Shown piece after piece: positions 51,635-63,329 of a stretch of DNA of 64,000 nt. Source of the stretch: Nemopilema nomurai (Eukaryota > Cnidaria > Scyphozoa > Rhizostomeae > Rhizostomatidae). Position numbers and translations under genes: made by a program. The DNA lies in the NCBI GenBank assembly GCA_003864495.1, contig ML133366.1:1340871-1404870 (forward strand). The letters are read 5' to 3'. Positions within the stretch are counted from its first letter, which is position 1. The number at the start of each line of letters is the position of its first letter. The notes beneath the pieces were generated by a model that made no database searches, was not told where the DNA came from, and saw nothing but the letters and a program-made list of their open reading frames with translations.

Positions 51635-53904
51635 ATGGCTGCCCTTCAGGAGAAAGAGCCTCCCTGGCCAACTGGTCTCGATGGTCACTGTTTTATTCAT
51701 TTCCGGGTAAGAAGGAATGGGAAACAAGCTTGACTGTGCAATCGGCAACCAAAGTTTTTGACTACTGTCATATCTGGAAAAACTTAGGATTGGAAGTGTT
51801 GGATAGGTAGCATTGGAAGTGTTGGATAAACATCCAACTCTCAATAACCTCAACGAAGATGAGCTCAAAATACTTGGTATATGGTACCATCGAAACTGCT
51901 ACAGTATTTTCTGTAACAAAGAGCATGTTAGCAGAGCAGAAAAACGTAAGATAAAAGTCAGAGAGACACAGCTGGTGGTAGCAGAAGAGAAGGGACTTAA
52001 GCCTCAAACTCGAAGCCACCACCTTTTGCGATCATCAATCCCGTCTTCGTCAGGGTCAGAGGCAGCTCGTAATGTCCATATAATGCCAGAGATTTGCATA
52101 AAATGCAAGAAAAAAGATGTCTACAAAATGGATAAGATAAGCAATGCATATAGAACAGCCATCCTCTTCTTCACCAAGGGTCATATCTATTTTGAAAAAC
52201 ATCATACCTCAAAAGAGAATCTGCATAGCTATTATCAGACCTACCAAGTTCCATGCACCTTGTACAGTTTAAGCGCCTTTTGGTGCAACAGAACAAAATA
52301 TATGGCAACAAATTTTTATATAGAGCAACAGATTTGGTACATTTTGAAATAAAGTATTTTGCTCTGTACATTTTGGGTTAATTTTTTTCATTTATTAAAA
52401 TCTTCCTCTATGTGTTTCACAGCGATCTGGAAAAAGAACTCTAGCAAAATTAGTGCTTGCTGAGACAGTTGATGGAGGGTTACTGCGCAAAACAGCTGAG
52501 GCAAAGAAGGATGAGATTATTCTCCTCCTTATAAGAGACAAGGACTGTGTGGCCATTGAAGTCTGGTACCATCGACATTGTCACCTTGATTATTGCAGAC
52601 CACTCACACGATTTGAGAAGGCTGATGCACAAGATCCTCTCTATGCCAAGAGCTATGACAATTTTTGCAAACCTGTAATTGAAGAGAAGTTGGTTAAGGG
52701 AAAGAATATTCTAAGAATGTCTTAACTTCATAGTTTGTTTCTGAAAACAGTAAATGAAGTAGAATCTATGGATGCAACAAATTATCGTCCCTTCAGTCTC
52801 AAGAAGAGATTGCAAAAGACGTTCCCACAGCTTGTCTTCCATAAGCCACACCTACGAAATCAAAGCGAATTTGTTTTTCTTGAAGAGCTATCCCAGGAAA
52901 TGGAGCCAGAATCAGATTTTGACACTAATGAAAGTGAGTTTGACTATCGCGACAGCAAAAGTGGAGCCCATTGGCAATCTGTTCATTTAAAAGATATCTA
53001 CATGGTTTCCATGGAGCTAAGAAAGGCAATTAGAGAAGCACCAAAAAGATTTTGTTCAAACTGGCCACCAACTGCATCTGACATAACTTCAGATAATGTT
53101 TCTAAGATCATGCCTTCATTATTGTATAATTTTATTGCATGGACTGTTGGGTTTTCTGATGAGCCATGTACCTCCAGCTGTGTATCACTCTCTGAAGAGC
53201 TTGATGTCAAAGTTAAAAGCCTCTGCCAAGATATTATATTTGTTGCATCAAAAGGTAAAGTGCAAACCCCAAAGTCGCTATCCCTCTCAATGGCTGTAAG
53301 ACAGCTAACACGGTCCACAGAGATGCTAAAATTACTAAATGGCTTTGGCCATTCATGTAGCATTGGGGCCACTCTTACCTATGAATCTGATCTAGCTAGG
53401 CTTGCAATGAAAGCAGACTGTCTAGTTCCTAAGGGCTTTGCTAAAGAGACTTTCACAACTCTTGTCTATGATAATGATGATTTCCAAGAAGAAGCAAAGA
53501 ATCAGACCCACATCACTGCCGGAATCATAATTCAGAAAGAGAGCTCCTTTCATGAACAAGAGCCATCTTCATTTTGTAAAAAAGGGAAAAGGTCTGTGGA
53601 GGCACCACCTGTGAATATTCCACTATATAATCTGGGAAAAAGAAAGTCATCAGATTTTGTTGATGCTGGATTGCTTTTGCTTAAGGAAAGTGATCACAAT
53701 CACCATCAATTTTATGCAGGAAAAATTGACTTTGCCTACATCCTGATGAAGTTTACACAAAACCCTAGTCAAGAACTTCTACCAGGCTGGACAGGCTTCA
53801 ACATGCTTTTAAATAGACCAGTTGTTCCAAGTGTTTCCCATATAGGATATCTGCCAGTTATTGATTCTGCTCCCACTGCATTCCCAACAATATTTGCCAT
53901 TCTA
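51635..53904 (+). pseudogene. PIN/Asteroid-like transposon-family gene, 5' part
   Basis: A probable first exon (ATG at 51635, MAALQEKEPPWPTGLDG, donor near 51708). A second block (about 51806-52130) carries KHPTLNNLNEDELKILGIWY and HRNCYSIFCNKEHVSRAEKR. A third exon starts after a TTTCACAG acceptor at 52423 and runs to the insertion point at 53904. In it I see KTAEAKKDEIILLLIRDKDC, WYHRHCHLDYCRPLTRFEKA, KKRLQKTFPQLVFHKPHLRN, YNLGKRKSSDFVDAGLLL and RPVVPSVSHIGYLPVID. It holds one in-frame stop, a TAA at 52723-52725 (MS|stop|LHS), in an otherwise open frame of over 490 codons. I recall this as a large, repeated cnidarian gene family. The N-terminal half has no known catalytic motif. Confidence 0.7.
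51789..51828 (+). repeat. Short tandem duplication that brings in a stop
   Basis: The 17-mer attggaagtgttggata occurs at 51789 and again at 51812 (23-bp period). The first copy runs into TAG, so the duplication disrupts the exon that should read EVLDKHPTLNN. Confidence 0.65.
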
Positions 53905-54180
53905 CAATCTCTGCCAAAAGTCTTGGAACACTTGCCCTAATTTACGCATCACGCAAATTGCCAAATCCCCTCGCCCCACAAACAATGTTGTGTAGCGCAA
54001 AAGTGAATAATCCTAAAAACAAAATTTAAGTATTCCCATGTACCTATGGTCTTCCTCTAAAGATGCAACATTGTTTAAGGGGGCAAGGGGGTTGCAGCTA
54101 CCAAGGAGAGACGGAAATAGAATGGGGGTCGCAAAATAACAAAAATCTCACGGTGTTCCAACTACTTTTGGCAGAGATTG
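53905..54180 (+). repeat. Left copy of the 275-bp terminal-inverted-repeat unit (MITE-like)
   Basis: Begins CAATCTCTGCCAAAAGTCTT and ends AACTACTTTTGGCAGAGATTG. With one extra base against the other copy it is 276 bp. Its right flank is tctgag, so there is no TA on the inner side. Confidence 0.85.
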
Positions 54181-54670
54181 TCTGAGTGTCAAATCGAAAG
54201 CGGACAGATACTGCTATAAAAATGGTGGCTACCCCCAGGTTTTCAGGGGCGCTGATTTCATTTTTGGCAGTTACAAGGCCGTATCTCGAACGAATGGTGC
54301 GCTTTTGGTAGAAGGCCTCCTTTTTATCAGTTTAAAAGCCATATCTTCAATGATTGCTGCGCTTAATGTTACCTGTTTTCTCTATATAAATCCTAAATTA
54401 CAATATTTTATCCTAATGCGTCCAGTATTGTAGAAAAGAACCAAAAATATGCACAGAATCTGGGAAAGGGTCATAAATGCCTTTCCTCCACACAGGGTTA
54501 GCTCAATGTTTACAAGTGCAAAACGTTAATCGCCAATAACTAGAAATAGCAGGACTTCTAGACAAACATTGACAGAATTGTCAGTGAATGTTGTACGATA
54601 GCTTTTAATTCGACTAGAATTGTTTCGCTTCGGGTAGAGGATAAAGATGTGATCGTTTTGAACGACTTCC

Positions 54671-55081
54671 GTGGGTCTCCTACTATTCTGCCAAGTATGG
54701 GCATGTTGTTATGCTGTTGCCGTGGAAGGCCATGTTTTCCATTTTGCTGCCCCCAAAACAACATATAATAAGGACATTGAACTCTCCAAAGACAATCCAG
54801 TGTTTGATACAGCAAAGGCCCCAGTATCGTTTGTTAGGGGCTCCCTCATTGATGAAGAGAAACTAGAGATGTTGAACTTTCGATGGCGCACTATCACGTT
54901 TGAGCATTGATTTGACATTTGTTGCCAGAAAACAGTGCAGTTCTGTGGTAATTCTTGTGCAACAATACTACTGAAATCAGGGCAGCATGAATATAAACAT
55001 GCCATCGCCACTAGATGCCAGGGAAGAGTTCCGTTGACATATTATTGTTTTCCAAGAGTGCTTGATAACAAAGCGTTTTGA
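54671..55081 (+). pseudogene. Unrecognised coding remnant inside the composite insertion
   Basis: A frame with PVFDTAKAPVSFVRGSLIDE and EKLEMLNFRWRTITFEH stops at TGA (54908-54910) but continues in the same frame as FDICCQKTVQFCGNSCATIL, AIATRCQGRVPL and FPRVLDNKAF to a stop at 55081. The Cys pattern and length look like real protein, but I do not recognise it. It could be cargo captured between the two 275-bp units. Confidence 0.35.
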
Positions 55082-57032
55082 AGAGCAGCCCATTGTCCTG
55101 CTCAGTTTGCATGCTTCGCAGCCTCCAGCTTCCTGCCAATGACTTCGATCAACGGTCTACACCAACGGTCTACAGTTTCTTTTATTTGAAATACGCCATG
55201 TATTAAAACACATTTCCTTAGGAAATGTCCCAAAATATGTGCAATGTATCCCAGTATATGTAGTTTGTGCATTTAGGCCAAAACACTTTATGTAATGACC
55301 GAAATAAAGGAATTTCTGCACGATCTACACTTTTTTAAAAGAAAGACATTACCCATTGTCATTTTCTTTTCTCAAAAAGTGTAGACCGTGGAGCTTTCCT
55401 TGATTTTCTGGCATTCGGTGCGCATATGTTTCCAATTCTTTAACATATGAATAAGTACACTTAAACACATCCTTAACGTGTTTTTCAGTTGAAATTTCTG
55501 TGAAATGGTGGGTGCTTGATTGATATAAGTTTGTAGACCCTGGCTGTAGACCGTTGGGCAAGATATCAGGATGCGGCCGCATCAAAGTAAGCCTCGATCG
55601 CACGAAGAGACACTACATACCCTCGAACAACGGCTTATTGGGAGCCTCTCTAAGATTTTATTCAGTTTTTTCAGTAGAAAATTGAAGGAAAACCTTGAGT
55701 GCATGAAACATCCATACTTCTGATAGCAATAATCGTACCATAAGCCTCATAAACGTTGTGAAATTAGTGTAGTAAATATGAATCATATGAAATAGTTTTT
55801 TTTATCACTAGAATACGATATAGCAGTCAATACTTTGTCCGATGCCCTCTGTTTGAAGCGAATACTTTCAGACGATCGTGCATCGTTGCTATCGTTCGAT
55901 CAATGGGAGAGGAATCGTGAGCTAACGGAGTCGCCAATCTTGTCCTCAACTCAACGAAACTCTTTTTTTTGATCTTCATTTTTTGATCTTCACTTTTTGA
56001 TCTTTGGTCAAGTAAATCTTGATATTGCTGAAAATATTTCAATTGGATTTATGTCAGATGATCTTGATCTAGAAAAACGTCGCCATTCCAGAATTGTCGA
56101 TGAAATTTCTTTATTGCTTTTCGAGCAAAATCTTGTCTTTTCCTTTTGCCTTTGGTAGAAAGTTAACCTGCTTTCGTTGTTTTATAAACCTACACCTGTT
56201 CTCATTCATTACTCATACTAGAGCTCGATAACTGACAGGCTTTTTTTGCATTTATGAGCTACATCAAGAACAGTTAAGTTTGCATTTTGACTCCTTCATA
56301 TCCCGAATATTCTTTTGAATCGCTTCTTCTCTGCTGCTCATAACTGGTGCTCGGCCTGTTATCTTCTTGTGTTCCTTTTTTTAAATCCATCTTTATAAAT
56401 GTGGAGAACATTTTTCGGCAATATTTTCCTTTTTGTTAGCAATTTCACAGTATGATAAAGAGCCTCTTGCTCACAAATAATAAGCGTAGACTCTCGTTTC
56501 AGATGACTTTTCTCCACGAAACATTATTGTAGCTATGCTTCCAGGTTTTCCTTAAGCCCTCCACATGGATCTAAGTTTGTAAACATTCCCTTTTAACACA
56601 GCTAAGAATAGTTTTGAGTCATTTATTGGTTGTTTAGCAATCCAGATTATTCAGCAAATATGGCTATTTAAGTAGATGGTAGATGACAAGTCTGTGAAGC
56701 AAATAAGAATGCTCAGTCACTTGCATACCGAATCGTTTAAGTAGCGAAACTTCCAACTTCAAGGCGCTGGTTGCCTTCATCTATTGCCAACTTACCGTGG
56801 CAGCCCTATTTTACCCCCTTTCTTTACGAAAATATTAACAAACACTAGTTGTATTCTTATGAACGTTAATTTAAACACAAAAACAAAGGAAAATGCAGCC
56901 CCCCTGCAGTTTTGACAGGAAGATTATAAAAAAATTATATTTCGTCAACGGCATTGAAATCAGCACCCTCGATTACCCTAGGTTTGGTCAAGGTTCTGGG
57001 TTTGTATCTCTAAGTTTTAAAAAAAACTCAGA
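55082..57032. other. Rest of the composite interior
   Basis: No supportable gene. On the minus strand two short open pieces (55603-55349 and 56042-55827, the latter with RTRLATPLAHDSSPIDRTIA) may be coding remnants. I see no transposase motifs. Confidence 0.4.
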
Positions 57033-57307
57033 CAATCTCTGCCAAAAGTCTTGGAACACTTGCCCTAATTTACGCATCACGCAAATTGCCAAATCCCCTC
57101 GCCCCACAAACAATGTTGTGTAGCGCAAAGTGAATAATCCTAAAAACAAAAGTTAAGTATTCCCATGTACCTATGGTCTTCCTCTAAAGATGCAACATTG
57201 TTTAAGGGGGCAAGGGGGTTGCAGCTACCAAGGAGCGACGGAAATAGAATGGGGGTCGCAGAATAACAAAAATATCACGGTGTTGCAACTACTTTTGGCA
57301 GAGATTG
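57033..57307 (+). repeat. Right copy of the 275-bp terminal-inverted-repeat unit
   Basis: Same sequence and orientation as 53905-54180 with about half a dozen differences and one indel. It is followed by TA (57308-57309) and the resumed exon. Confidence 0.85.
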
Positions 57308-58986
57308 TATCACAGAGCTTACAGATAGCCAATGAGCTTGCAGTTAAATACCTTGTACTTGTGTTTGATCAAGCAATCTATTCCAAAGTCCAACAAATCA
57401 GGTGGAAGAATAATTCTTTTAAGGAGCGGTTTGTTATAAGATTGGGAGACTTTCATACTGTTATGTCATTTTGCGGTGTAGTTGCAAAGCGATTCAGAGA
57501 TGCAGGTTTACAGGTAATGATTTTTTTCAACTGTTTTACAATTTATTTTCATATAAAAGTTGCAGTTTTTAAGTTTAGACTATTATGATATTTATTAGGT
57601 TTTATGCATGCTTGAAAATTTTTTTTGTAAGTTTTTCTTTTTAAAAAATTTGCTTTCATTTGTAGCTATTTACAATAAAAAATATTGTATGTAGTGCTCT
57701 TATATAAAGAAAATTTTAATGAATATGGTGCTAATGTTGCTAAGCTCCTAAAGTGAATAGGAAGATATTTTGAAGCTAAAATTTAATAAGCACATATTAT
57801 GATTCCTTTAATCTCTTTTCAAGGATATTTTGATAGAGTCAAATGTGATTGGACAAGGATCTGTAAAGGGAGTCATGAGTGGAAAACACTACAATCGTAG
57901 CATCTATTGCCATAAAATTTTCAATGAAGCTCTACACAGGTTACGTTTCAGTGCATTCTTAGAATCTCTTGGAGCAAATGCAGAAGAGATTAAACTGTTT
58001 CGTCAGAGGATCAGAGGACACTTCCTAGATACAGAGTTTGACCAAGATATTTTTGGAAAAGAGCTTGAATCCATCATGGATCAATACAAGTCTTTCGTTT
58101 CACACGAGGCTGAAAATAACCCAACCTTTGCTTTTTGGAGACTTGCTGCTTCGATTTTTAAGGTATATTTTATGGTTTGGTTTATTATTTTGCATTGCAA
58201 CCTTTCCCTCCATTTCATTTGCATCATTTCAACTGGCAAAACCAGCTTATTTGAATGATTTTCTTTTTTATTATTGTTTTTATATTGTCAATTTGCTGTT
58301 ATCTTTGAGCAATCAAACTGGAAGGCACAAGCAGCTATTAACCTTTTAACATGCATGCTATTTTGACAGTTGTTATGACAACTGCCATTTGAATATTTCA
58401 ATGACAACTGCCATTTGAATATTTCAGGGCAACACGTGAAGGCACTTACACCTTTCCACACTTCGTTCCATGCTCGAATGGTTCTTTGCTTATGATCACA
58501 CAAATTACTCTAGATATGGTACTGTGTATTGGCTAAAGATGATAATCTTGCCACAAACACACCCTGGTATGCATGTCTGCTAAAATTTATGAAATTGAAA
58601 TAATCAGTTGGGGGAAAATGAGCCGCTTCTGTGCTACAGCTAATTTTTATTCTTGTTTCGTCATGGATTTATCATGTTTAAATTCAGTTCCTTTTCTACT
58701 TCAAGGTTGTTAGAGGAAGGTTGCTAACACATGTTCCCTAAATCCATTGATTTAATCTATAAACGTATAGACTGAATGGTTAACTGCCAATGAAAACTGG
58801 AATTTATTGACAAATAAGATTTAACATTATTATCCATGTTTTCATATTGGGTTTTGTTTAACAGGTTTAAATGACGAGATTTAAAAAAACTGGACAGTCC
58901 AAAGACAGAAAAGATACGGATTCTCGTCAGTGGCATGACCATGACCATTGAGCAAACCCTAAACAGAGATTCAAAGACTAAAGGAG
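57308..58986 (+). pseudogene. PIN/Asteroid-like gene, middle exons
   Basis: The interrupted exon resumes at 57308 (SQSLQIANELAVKYLVLVFD, QAIYSKVQQIRWKNN, MSFCGVVAKRFRDAGLQ) and ends at a donor after 57513 (CAG|GTAATG). The next exon is 57824-58162 (DILIESNVIGQGSVKGVMSG, YNRSIYCHKIFNEALHRL) with donor AAG|GTATAT. Then comes a decayed exon near 58428-58600 in which only LRSMLEWFFAYDHTNYSRYG is in frame. A short exon follows (58931-58986, TIEQTLNRDSKTKGG) with donor G|GTATAT, whose phase matches the exon at 59225. Known function: none that I can state. Confidence 0.65.
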
Positions 58987-59224
58987 GTATATATTACTTC
59001 ATCTTAAACCTGTGAATGGGCATTTGAAACCAAAAGAGTGAACTTCAAATTGCTTCAGTTGAAAGTGCTACTAGTCTGTTTATATGAATCGATAATAATA
59101 TATTTTCATATCTCCTACCATCTTCTTTCTAACATTTGTTTCAAATTATCAATTTGTTGAAGGATTGCTGGTTCTGGTTGTTTAAATTCCACCTAGCATG
59201 ATTGTGTTTAATTTGTTGTCCTAG

Positions 59225-61766
59225 GGATCATCGGGATAACACAGAATCGTGGTGCATTGCATAGGTGGCTACTTGCTCAGTCAGAACGATCAGCAATCTC
59301 CCGCAAATGTGCCGAAATGGCTGGTATAGGGCAATCTAAAAGTAAATTAAAACTTGAGATTTCGTTTCACCTTAACCAGTTAAATTTAAAAGTTGTCAAA
59401 CTTTGATGTCTATTGAGTTCAATATAACTTAACCGCAAGAAATCCCCAGCTAACTGGTAATAAACAAACGTTTCCCTTTCCATTTTTCTTTACCCAATTA
59501 TGAACATGATGCAAAATAATGCACTCCATCTTGCCATTAAAGACATCTCTTGCTCAAGGCAATTCAAATCGGAACTTTTTATCAGACTAAAGTCATATTC
59601 ATACATTGCAGGAACAGAAAAGATCTAGACCAGCCGCAAAAGACACGTAATGAGAAAGATGTCAAAAGTATCGAGTCAACTTTGAAAAATATGATCAATC
59701 CATTTGAATTTGGAAGGACAGAGCTTCTTCATTTATCCAGTGGTATAGTAGCAAATGCAACCACTTTAGACGATTTGCGTCGTGCTCCAGATATAGGTGA
59801 AGGTTGTTTGATGGATTTTATAACAAATCGCCTGCTTGTTGATGACCCTGACATTTTTTCGCCGATTAAGATGTCAAAACTAAAAACGTTTACGTCGATG
59901 CAAAAGACGTCAAAAGTTAGAACCACAAATGGACATGAAGTTGCGTTGACAAGCAATCGAAATTTGTTTGCCAGAATTCTCTTGCTGGCAAAAAGCCGGG
60001 ACGTAAACATGAAAGAGGTCTTGTCATTCTCATTAAACCCACTTTCAATCGCAACAGGAACCGGAGCCCTCGTCAAAACACAAAAAAGTAAGCTAATGAC
60101 TGTACTGGAGGATCAAGTAACAGACGTAATCGTTGAATCTATACCCTCAGGCAACGCGCTAGTCGTTGACAGCATGGCCATTATCCAAACTGCAAGAAAT
60201 TTGTCTTCCACTTTCGGTGCCTTTGCAGAGCAAATCTCTATCACAGTAAAAGCGTTGGCTGCTCATCATTGTTCGCATCGTGTGGATTTTGTTATTGACC
60301 GTTATCCACAGAACAGCATAAAAGACCTAGAAAGATCCAGAAGAGCAAGCGAGGGTGTGACAATCATTCGTGTTATTGCTGCTGATCAAAAACTTCCTGC
60401 GCAATGGTCAAAATTCTTGAAACATGGTCAAAACAAGGAATCTTTGGCCAATTTCCTTTTTGAAACCTGGACATCATTTCCTCCATGCATGTTTGGCAGC
60501 TTGGACTTCTTTCTGTGCCATGAAGAGTTTTGCCATCATGTTTACAGTAGAGCTGATACACCAATGTTACTGGTAGAGGAGGTGCCTGAGCTATTTTCAG
60601 ACCACGAGGAGGCAGACACCAGGCTACTACTTCATGCAAAACATGCATCTCAGAATCATAGTGACGTTATAATAAAAAGTCCAGACACAGACGTCTTTGT
60701 TCTGTGTGTTGCAAAGGCCAATGAAATAACTGGTAATCTGCTATTTGAGACAGGTGCCAAAGAAAGAAATAGAATTGTGTCTGCCAGTGCAGTCTCTCTT
60801 GGCATTGGAACCGATTTATCTTCAGCTTTGCTTGGCTTCCATGCTTTTACGGGTAATTGTTTCTTTTTAGTAACCAAAACCTGCTCATAATTCTTACCTT
60901 TAGCAGCGTTAGTTTAGTGAAACTTAATTGCTACTTCAAACTGCCGTAGCATGAGAACTATGAGAATATTACTCTGTTTTTTAAAGTTATACCTTTATGC
61001 TATGCTTCTAATACAACTAATACAAATGGAACTAACTATTAGCAATATTCAATGTCATTTGTAATTTGAATTGTAATTTCAAATATTATGATATTGGATC
61101 AATATTCTATTTCATTATTGAAACGATTTAATTCAAAATAGGTTGCGATTCCACAAGCTCGTTTTACAGAAAGGGTAAAGTGCGGTCCTGGAAATTGATG
61201 AAGGAGGACGGTCAGGCTGTACAAGCGTTTAGTCAGCTTGGTAAAGATTTCAAGGTGGATGACGATCTGTTTGTGGAAATTTCAAGATATACATGCAGTT
61301 TATATGGTGTTAAAGAAAGGAGCGTCAACACTGCTCGATACAAGCTTTTTAAACTTGGCAAGTTCGCCGATGAAGTGCTGCCACCAAACGAGGACTGCTT
61401 GAGAAAACACATACAGCGAGCAAATTACCCCAAGCAGCAATTTGGCAGAGATGTACATCACAAGCTGTCCTTAACCTACCATCTCCTTTGAATCACGGTT
61501 GGCTGTTGCTGGATGATGGTTCGCTTGGGGTACATTGGATGGAAAACAGATGCGCCCCTGATATGATATTAAAGAATTGCTTCTGCAAATGCAAAATTGG
61601 GCGCTGTGAAAATATGAGGTGTGCGTGCAAAAAAGCAACCAACAAATGCAGTGTGCTTTGTCAATGCATTGATTGCTCAAACCTTTGCCCACAGCTGGAC
61701 AATCTGGACGAAGATGAACAGACTGACAGTGACAGCGATATTAGCGATTCAGATTTATTCGAGTAA
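59225..61766 (+). pseudogene. PIN/Asteroid-like gene, nuclease-like 3' exons and Cys-rich end
   Basis: Exon 59225-59341 (GIIGITQNRGALHRWLLAQS). Exon 59612-60852 is open throughout: DLRRAPDIGEGCLMDFITNR, GNALVVDSMAIIQTARNL, VDFVIDRYPQNSIKDLERSR, then LFSDHEEADTRLLLHAKHA and IIKSPDTDVFVLCVAKANE. The Asp-rich 'HEEADTR' and 'SPDTDV' blocks fit the acidic core of an Asteroid/XPG-type PIN fold. Splice phase joins ACG G| to |GT TGC (61142), giving TGCDSTSSFY. A two-base C insertion at about 61428-61431 shifts the frame before KAAIWQRCTS. The end (61488-61766) is Cys-rich (CFCKCKIGRCENMRCACKKA; CSVLCQCIDC) with an acidic tail. PIN folds cut RNA or DNA; for this family that is inference. Confidence 0.7.
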
Positions 61767-61769
61767 CGA

Positions 61770-62540
61770 TGTATATACTTTTTCCTATATATTTCTCTAG
61801 AATTAATAGAAAAACAAGCTTTAAAAAAGCGAACAAACGCCAAAGCAAAACGATAAGCCGCAAAAAACTGATAGTACATCTAAAGCTTGTGTAGATTTCC
61901 GCGTTGATTCGGAACAATATGGATGTAGATTTGGAACTTGTTTTCATTATTCAGAATTAGAACGTAACAACAAACAAAATCTAAAAACAATGAATTGACG
62001 TTTGTTACGCACCAAGGGTGCCAAAAGCCAAGAATATTCACTGCTATAAGTTCACTTTTTTTTCTATAATGGTGCCATGGCTTTAATCTGTAGACAGGGA
62101 ATTTACTGTAACAATCTAGCAAACTGGGTAACCGAAATTTTTTAAGTTGATTTGATTTCTATGATGGTTGGTCATCAATTTAAGCCTTGGGCACATTCTC
62201 GAAAATTTGTTGTTGTCACGTGATCGATGACGTAATTACTCACTGGTCAGTAAAATATTAATGGCCATTTGAAAGAACATCCAAAACTGAGTCAAAAATT
62301 ATCAAATACTTATATTGTTTGACTTATTGTTTCGAAATTATAGATGTTTGAACTTCCTATGACGTCATCAAAATGGCCGCCACTGGATTTTGTAAAGAGC
62401 GTTTTTTCATCGTATGCACTCTACTAAAACAATTCTTAGCAACCAAATTGTTTTGTAAACATACAAGTTAGGTTTCAGTAATGCAGAGATAAGCTGCCCT
62501 CTAAGTTACCATCCTCTAACATCATAGTTTACGAACTTAA
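61770..62540. other. AT-rich stretch between the two PIN-like genes
   Basis: No supportable gene. A CRE-like core TGACGT appears at about 62228 and 62360. I see no other structure. Confidence 0.5.
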
Positions 62541-63310
62541 GGCAACCATTCATCCATTGAGTCCCCCACTGGACGAAAAGTCTGAAACTTCCCATTCACT
62601 TTCGTGTTCATCGATTATTGAAGTGTCCGAGCCATCAATGATTTCTTCTCTTGTCATTTCGTTATTCCCATCATAATCCATATAAGTACTGGGCAATGCA
62701 CCTATTTGGTGGTGTTTTCTCTTCTTTGAAGTGTGCTTTTGGCTCTTAATTTCATCATCACTCATCTCCGCATCGCCATCGTTGTCATAGGGTTGAGATT
62801 CTTGGCTGTTTTCTTTCTGCTTGTTAAAAGTGAAGGAGGCAACTGCTTGCCTTTAACTACAACCTGCTTTTCCTCGTCCCATTTTCAGCCGTGATTTTCA
62901 AAGCTAACTGTCTCAATGTTAACTTCACAACAGCGGACCCAGTGGAACACTTGTTAATTTGCTCGTCTGATGGCTTGCTCAACTGAATCTGGATCAGGAG
63001 GAATTGACGATGAAGACTTTGATTTCATTTCTCTATATAGTCGGATTCTCGTTTCTACATATCGCCTACCTTATACTCGCCTACCTTGCCACTGTACAAC
63101 TGTCCTGATGAACTCTTTTACGTTGTCGATTTTTTTTAAGACTTGAAACTTTGATCCTGACCAAAAGATTCTAGCATCTGGCATTTCGACGGAGAACTTA
63201 ACAACTTTTTGATGATTTTAACTTTTCCAGCCTTGTAGAAATAGGAAGTGGTGTCACATCCTGATATTGCATGTATTGCTTGAAGTGCTTGACAATGATC
63301 ATATCCTAAA
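62541..63310 (-). pseudogene. Second PIN/Asteroid-like gene, C-terminal part
   Basis: On the minus strand, starting at about 63300, I read GYDHCQALQAIHAISGCDTT and SYFYKAGKVKI, closely parallel to HAFTGCDSTSSFY of the gene ending at 61766. After frame breaks it goes on as YREMKSKSSSSIPPDPDSVE and QAIRRAN, then QVFHWVRCCEVNIETVSFEN. An acidic tail follows (71-codon frame 62765-62550, ending EWEVSDFSSSGG). Several stops and frameshifts. A relative of the upstream gene from a different branch, in opposite orientation. Confidence 0.55.
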
Positions 63311-63329
63311 AAACTGTCTTAGGCAGTAC

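Larger units (their letters stand above)
53903..57309. mobile_element. Composite insertion in the gene: two direct 275-bp units around 2.85 kb, TA duplication
   Basis: The exon is interrupted between TA (53903-53904) and TA (57308-57309). The inserted DNA begins CAATCTCTGCCAAAAGT and ends ACTTTTGGCAGAGATTG, perfect inverted ends. Each end is itself a complete unit with both inverted ends (53905-54180 and 57033-57307), and the two units are in direct orientation and nearly identical. Removing everything between the two TAs and keeping one TA joins ATT C|TA TCA and restores the reading frame (...FAI-L-SQSLQIANEL). A TA duplication and these ends point to a Tc1/mariner-type non-autonomous family. 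The interior (54181-57032) holds no transposase. Confidence 0.85.

Noticed and set aside
53905..57307. Direct repeats as LTRs of an LTR retrotransposon
   Set aside because: The repeats lack TG...CA ends, carry inverted ends of their own, the duplication is TA, and there is no primer site or gag/pol between them.
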